Shown here: one piece after another, positions 5,838 through 8,997 of the stretch
How positions within the stretch are numbered: position 1 is the stretch's first letter
Layout: each line of letters starts with the position of its first letter
Assembly: GCA_021816545.1 (NCBI GenBank)
Contig: JAKAXP010000086.1
Location: forward strand, 1 to 8,997
Length of the DNA: 8,997 nucleotides
Direction of reading: 5' to 3'
Source: Bacteroidota bacterium
GTDB lineage: Bacteria; Bacteroidota; Bacteroidia; Bacteroidales; VadinHA17
The notes under the pieces: generated by a model
The model's input: only the letters and a program-made list of their open reading frames with translations
Told to the model about the DNA's origin: nothing
Database searches by the model: none
Program-made: the position numbers and the translations under genes

Positions 5838-7298
5838 ATGATAAACTTTCTGAAACCGCCGCCATACCGGGAACCGCTTCCGGAGGAAAAGATTGACAAA
5901 ACCTACAAGCGACTGAGACTCCAGGTCTTTATGGGAGCCTTTATCGGGTATGCTGCGTACTACCTGGTACGTAAGAACCTGGCTCTTGCAATTCCCGGGA
6001 TGATACAGCCGGTAGAAAAAGGCGGTTTGGGTTATACCAAGCTTGAGCTCGGCATCGCGCTGTCGGCAATATCAATTGCATATGCATTCAGCAAATTCCT
6101 GATGGGAGCCCTCTCTGACAGGTCAGATGCGCGGAAGTTTCTGGTCATTGGCCTTATCCTGTCAGCGCTTCTCATGATGTCAGTCGGCCTGTTTCCCTTC
6201 GCCACAAGCGCGGTATGGATAATTTTCGTCATCATGCTGATGATAGGGTGGCTCTCAGGGATGGGATGGCCTCCCTGCGGCCGCATAATGGTACACTGGT
6301 TCTCGCACAACGAGAGAAGCTTCAAGATGGGGATATGGAATACCTCCCACACCGTAGGAAGCGGACTGATGGGCAACCTGGCAGCATGGGGAACACTTCT
6401 CATTGGCGGGCTCTTCCTGGCTGACATCGGTGGCGGGGTGATGGTTGAACAAAGCTGGAGGGCAGTATTTGTCTTCCCCAGCGCCATGGCTCTCCTGCTG
6501 GCACTGTTCTGCTGGTGGGCACTGAGAGACACGCCGCAATCATGCGGCCTGCCTGCAATTGACAAATACAGGAATGACATCCCGGTGCAGAAGGAGATGA
6601 GCTCCGATAAAAAGATACCCGCAAAGGAGCTCTTCCTTAAATACATTTTTAAGAATAAGATCCTCTGGCTTATAGCCCTGGCAAACGTTTTTGTCTACCT
6701 GATAAGGTACGGCATCGGCGACTGGGCGCCCACCTACTGTGAGGAGGCCGGCCTGCTCACCAGCGAGCAGAGCAAAATGGCTTTCTCACTGCACAACTAT
6801 GCAGGTGTTCCCGGGATGATCCTCATCGGCTGGATCTCATCCAAAGTCTTCAAAGGGCGCTGTGCCCCCGCCAACGTGATTTACATGGTGCTGGTACTCC
6901 TCAGTGTGCTGCTCTACTGGAAAGCATTGCCGGTGGCATCATTCTTTACCAATGCCCTGGGCACCGACCCTGATGCCACAAGAGTGACAGTGGTCTACTC
7001 CGCCCTGATAGCAATCGGCTTCTTCATCTACGGTCCTGTTGCACTTATAGGGGTGCAGGCTGTAAACCTCGTTCCGAAGAACGCAGCAGGAACAGCAGCG
7101 GGCTTCGTAGGTCTCTTCGGATACCTTATAGGCGATGCCCTCCTCTCAAAAGTACTTATAGGCGCAGTTGCCGACAATGTAAGCCTCGGATGGGGTGCAA
7201 CATTCTGGATCTTCATTGCTGCAAGCATCCTTGCGGCAGTCTTCTCGGCAACAACCTGGAAAAAGGAAAAGGAATCCTACATCGGACATACAAATTAA
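5838..7298 (+). CDS. glpT: GlpT-type glycerol-3-phosphate:phosphate antiporter
   Basis: A 486-residue major facilitator protein of the organophosphate:phosphate antiporter (OPA) family with the expected 12 membrane spans. Similarity to E. coli GlpT is visible along its length: K-R-L-R-L-Q-V-F at 24-31, Y-Y-L-V-R-K-N around Arg45, G-W-P-P-C-G-R-I-M-V-H-W at 143-154, W-N-T-S-H at 167-171, R-D-T-P-Q-S-C-G-L-P at the domain linker, N-V-F-V-Y-L-I-R-Y-G-I-G-D-W around Arg290, and A-A-G-T-A-A-G-F-V-G-L-F-G-Y near the C-terminus. Arg45, His171 and Arg290 correspond to the substrate-site Arg45, His165 and Arg269 of E. coli GlpT, which supports glycerol 3-phosphate rather than hexose phosphate as cargo. 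It imports glycerol 3-phosphate across the inner membrane in exchange for phosphate, feeding the glpD product. ATG 5838 fits the family N-terminus. The next gene starts 5 bp after its stop, so these genes are very likely co-transcribed. Confidence 0.95.
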   Translation: MINFLKPPPYREPLPEEKIDKTYKRLRLQVFMGAFIGYAAYYLVRKNLALAIPGMIQPVEKGGLGYTKLELGIALSAISIAYAFSKFLMGALSDRSDARKFLVIGLILSALLMMSVGLFPFATSAVWIIFVIMLMIGWLSGMGWPPCGRIMVHWFSHNERSFKMGIWNTSHTVGSGLMGNLAAWGTLLIGGLFLADIGGGVMVEQSWRAVFVFPSAMALLLALFCWWALRDTPQSCGLPAIDKYRNDIPVQKEMSSDKKIPAKELFLKYIFKNKILWLIALANVFVYLIRYGIGDWAPTYCEEAGLLTSEQSKMAFSLHNYAGVPGMILIGWISSKVFKGRCAPANVIYMVLVLLSVLLYWKALPVASFFTNALGTDPDATRVTVVYSALIAIGFFIYGPVALIGVQAVNLVPKNAAGTAAGFVGLFGYLIGDALLSKVLIGAVADNVSLGWGATFWIFIAASILAAVFSATTWKKEKESYIGHTN

Positions 7299-7303
7299 TA
7301 ATA

Positions 7304-8233
7304 ATGAAGCGAAAGACACTTGCAGTAGTTATATCGGTATTCTGCCTCACCCTTACACTCAGCGGCCAGACCTACAGGCATATTTCAGGATGGCCGCAGG
7401 AGACAAATGACAGGATAGAAGGCTTCCTGAACTCGACAATCACAATGAATGTCAGGAAGGTTGCCGTGTTTGACAGTGACGGCACCACATTCGGACAGGT
7501 TCCCTACTACCTCGCCGACGAAGCACTGTACAGGTATGCTGACGAGGTGCTTAAAGAGCGCAAGGATAAGGAGGCAAAGGAAAAGCTTAAGATTCTTGAC
7601 CGGATGGTAAAGGACGGCAACAATGTGGGTAAACCATACGTGGAGGACCGTGTACACTTCCTGGCAGGCTTGACTCCGGAAGCAATAGAGATGATCGGTT
7701 ATGAATGCTACCTGGAGTCTTACAGGAACAAAACCTATCCTGAAATGAAGCAGCTTGTGGCAAACCTGAAACAGTACGGTTTTGAAGTATACATCCTGAC
7801 AGCATCGCCTGAGTTTCTGTACCAGAAGTTCGTTGCAGAAGAATATGGCATTCCAGTTACGAATGTTCTTGGTGCCAAGTGCGTCGTTAAAAACGGTGTC
7901 ACCACCGGCGAGATCATCCCTCCCATTCCCCAGGATGACGGCAAGGCCCATACAATTGAGACATTCATCAAGGCAAAGCCGCTGATAGTGGGAGGCAACA
8001 GCCGCGGCGACATGGACATGCTCAATGAGTCGGCTGGCCTGAAGATAGTGGTCAATCCCGACGACATAACCGTCCGCGGCCCGGAAGACGGCCCCATGAG
8101 CGGCCATACGGTAAAATCATACTGGGAAAAGGAAGGTGCACTGATAGTGCGCTGCAATGATGTAAGGGACCCGAAGGTAAGGTTCCATACTGAAGAGTGG
8201 AAAATAAGGCAGAACATAGCAAACCCTAAATGA
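7304..8233 (+). CDS. Exported HAD-superfamily phosphatase (phosphoserine phosphatase-like)
   Basis: A 309-residue protein with a Sec signal peptide (M-K-R-K, hydrophobic core to about residue 19, then L-S-G-Q with likely cleavage near Gly21/Gln22). All four HAD motifs are present: I, F-D-S-D-G-T with nucleophile Asp57 and acid/base Asp59; II, Thr166 in I-L-T-A-S-P; III, Lys214 in D-D-G-K; IV, G-N-S-R-G-D-M-D with Asp236. The helical cap between motifs I and II (about 64-160) places it in the phosphoserine-phosphatase-like group (PF12710-type). It should hydrolyse a small phosphomonoester in the periplasm. Secreted HAD enzymes of this broad group include bacterial phosphorylcholine phosphatase, which would fit next to a GDPD, but no residue seen here proves that substrate. 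ATG 7304 was chosen over an upstream in-frame ATG inside glpT at 7190, because only 7304 leaves the signal peptide at the N-terminus. It lies 5 bp after glpT and 9 bp before the GDPD gene. Confidence 0.9.
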   Translation: MKRKTLAVVISVFCLTLTLSGQTYRHISGWPQETNDRIEGFLNSTITMNVRKVAVFDSDGTTFGQVPYYLADEALYRYADEVLKERKDKEAKEKLKILDRMVKDGNNVGKPYVEDRVHFLAGLTPEAIEMIGYECYLESYRNKTYPEMKQLVANLKQYGFEVYILTASPEFLYQKFVAEEYGIPVTNVLGAKCVVKNGVTTGEIIPPIPQDDGKAHTIETFIKAKPLIVGGNSRGDMDMLNESAGLKIVVNPDDITVRGPEDGPMSGHTVKSYWEKEGALIVRCNDVRDPKVRFHTEEWKIRQNIANPK

Positions 8234-8242
8234 TCAGTCAAT

Positions 8243-8997
8243 ATGAAAATGAGAGTACTGTTTTTTACGGCTCTGACCGCCGCTGTGCTTACCGGCTGTG
8301 CCGGGAACAAGGCACCTGCTGCCGCAAGTGCTCAGGACTACATGCCTGACAATGCTGTCATAGCACACCGCGGGACCATCTACTGGGCACCCGAACTTAC
8401 CGAAGCTGCCTTCAGGTGGGCACGCAACACCGGTGCAGACTATGTGGAACTCGATGTACAGCGGTCGAAAGACAGTGTGCTCATAATAATGCATGACAAG
8501 ACCTTCAAACGGACCACCGATGTTGCAATAAAATTTCCGGGCAGGGAAGCCGATCCCGTCAGCAGTTTCACCTTTGAGGAGATAATGCAGCTCGACAATG
8601 GCAGTGCATTCAACGCAAAGAATCCTGATCAGGCGCGCCAGAGCTTTGTAGGGCAGAACGTCCTCGTACTTGAGGATGTCTTCCGCATTGCCGAGGGCAA
8701 GCGCATAAAGCGGAATCCTGACGGAAGCCGTGCCTGGTCAAAAGACGAGGCAGGCGTGTATCATCTTGAATATGAACCCGATCCCGCCGACAACGGTCAC
8801 CGGCCCGGAGTATATATCGAGTTCAAAATCCCCGATGAATACCCGCAGATCGAGGAACAGGTCTATGATGAGCTTAAAAGGATCGGATGGAACCCGCTTG
8901 AGGGTGCAATTCCGTCTGCGGAAGAGCCCTTCATGAAAGGCGACAGGGTGAATGTCGGCAACACCAGGGGAAAAGTCCTGGTTCAGTCATTCTCCCA
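8243..8997 (+). CDS. Lipoprotein glycerophosphodiester phosphodiesterase (GDPD), 3' end cut by the window
   Basis: ATG at 8243 opens a frame of 251 complete codons that runs off the right edge. The signal ends in lipobox L-T-G-C with Cys19, so the enzyme is membrane-anchored outside the cytoplasm. GDPD catalytic elements are visible: A-H-R-G with His42 and Arg43; Y-V-E-L-D-V with Glu69 and Asp71; M-H-D with His84; and I-E-F-K with Glu193 and Lys195. GDPDs cleave glycerophosphodiesters such as glycerophosphocholine or glycerophosphoethanolamine to sn-glycerol 3-phosphate plus an alcohol, so it supplies the substrate of the GlpT two genes upstream. The usual P-E-N-T after the H-R-G motif reads P-E-L-T here (50-53). 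An extra stretch of roughly 20 residues before the I-E-F-K strand (about 165-187) seems longer than in compact bacterial GDPDs. GlpQ is the likely functional equivalent, but orthology is not shown. The start is 9 bp after the phosphatase stop, indicating an operon. Confidence 0.93.
   Translation, partial: MKMRVLFFTALTAAVLTGCAGNKAPAAASAQDYMPDNAVIAHRGTIYWAPELTEAAFRWARNTGADYVELDVQRSKDSVLIIMHDKTFKRTTDVAIKFPGREADPVSSFTFEEIMQLDNGSAFNAKNPDQARQSFVGQNVLVLEDVFRIAEGKRIKRNPDGSRAWSKDEAGVYHLEYEPDPADNGHRPGVYIEFKIPDEYPQIEEQVYDELKRIGWNPLEGAIPSAEEPFMKGDRVNVGNTRGKVLVQSFS

Noticed and set aside
6032..6646. Minus-strand open frame of 204 codons
   Set aside because: It is an antisense shadow of glpT caused by codon bias, with no start context and no recognisable domain.
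7190..7303. Upstream in-frame ATG that would lengthen the HAD phosphatase by 38 residues
   Set aside because: It would lie inside the end of glpT and put a cysteine-rich, non-signal sequence ahead of an evident Sec signal peptide that starts at ATG 7304.
7385..8107. Long minus-strand open frames (240 codons here, 191 codons at 7735-8310) opposite the HAD phosphatase
   Set aside because: The plus-strand frame has all four HAD motifs and a signal peptide. The antisense translations lack domain features and end arbitrarily.

Overview
The window looks like chromosomal DNA from a member of the Bacteroidota, probably an environmental or gut Bacteroidales-type lineage. Reasons: none of the genes has a clear Shine-Dalgarno sequence. 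Spacers are AT-rich while coding DNA is of moderate GC. TAnnTTTG-type -7 boxes, typical of this phylum, sit upstream of genes. The locus is rich in exported lipoproteins, including a sulfatase. The taxonomic call is an inference from these features only.

Layout, left to right. A minus-strand lipoprotein of the GHL10 (old DUF187) glycosidase-like family runs off the left edge (1-1099). Next is a 222-bp spacer holding a large inverted repeat built from 7-bp units (1212-1315). A DeoR/GlpR-type repressor follows on the minus strand (1322-2086). It is divergent, across a 203-bp AT-rich spacer, from an FAD-dependent glycerol-3-phosphate dehydrogenase (2290-3861, TTG start). A second, one-armed copy of the heptamer repeat lies just behind the dehydrogenase stop (3869-3909). 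Then, all on the plus strand: a lipoprotein sulfatase with an intact C-S-P-S-R active site (3952-5736), a GlpT-type glycerol-3-phosphate/phosphate antiporter (5838-7298), an exported HAD-family phosphatase five bases later (7304-8233), and a lipoprotein glycerophosphodiester phosphodiesterase nine bases after that, cut by the right edge (8243-8997).

The core reads as a glycerophosphodiester scavenging pathway. The GDPD lipoprotein would release sn-glycerol 3-phosphate outside the inner membrane, GlpT would import it in exchange for phosphate, and the dehydrogenase would oxidise it to dihydroxyacetone phosphate while feeding electrons to quinone. The DeoR protein is the obvious candidate regulator, since this family commonly senses phosphorylated metabolites. 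Two less usual parts are the sulfatase between glpD and glpT and the secreted HAD phosphatase tightly coupled to glpT and the GDPD. They suggest that the natural substrate carries a sulfate ester and/or that the alcohol released by the GDPD is itself a phosphate ester. This is inference.

The structure least explained by genes is the heptamer repeat. Copies lie within 6-7 bp of the stop codons of both the repressor and the dehydrogenase, so they bracket this divergent pair. Two copies share an identical 20-bp tail.
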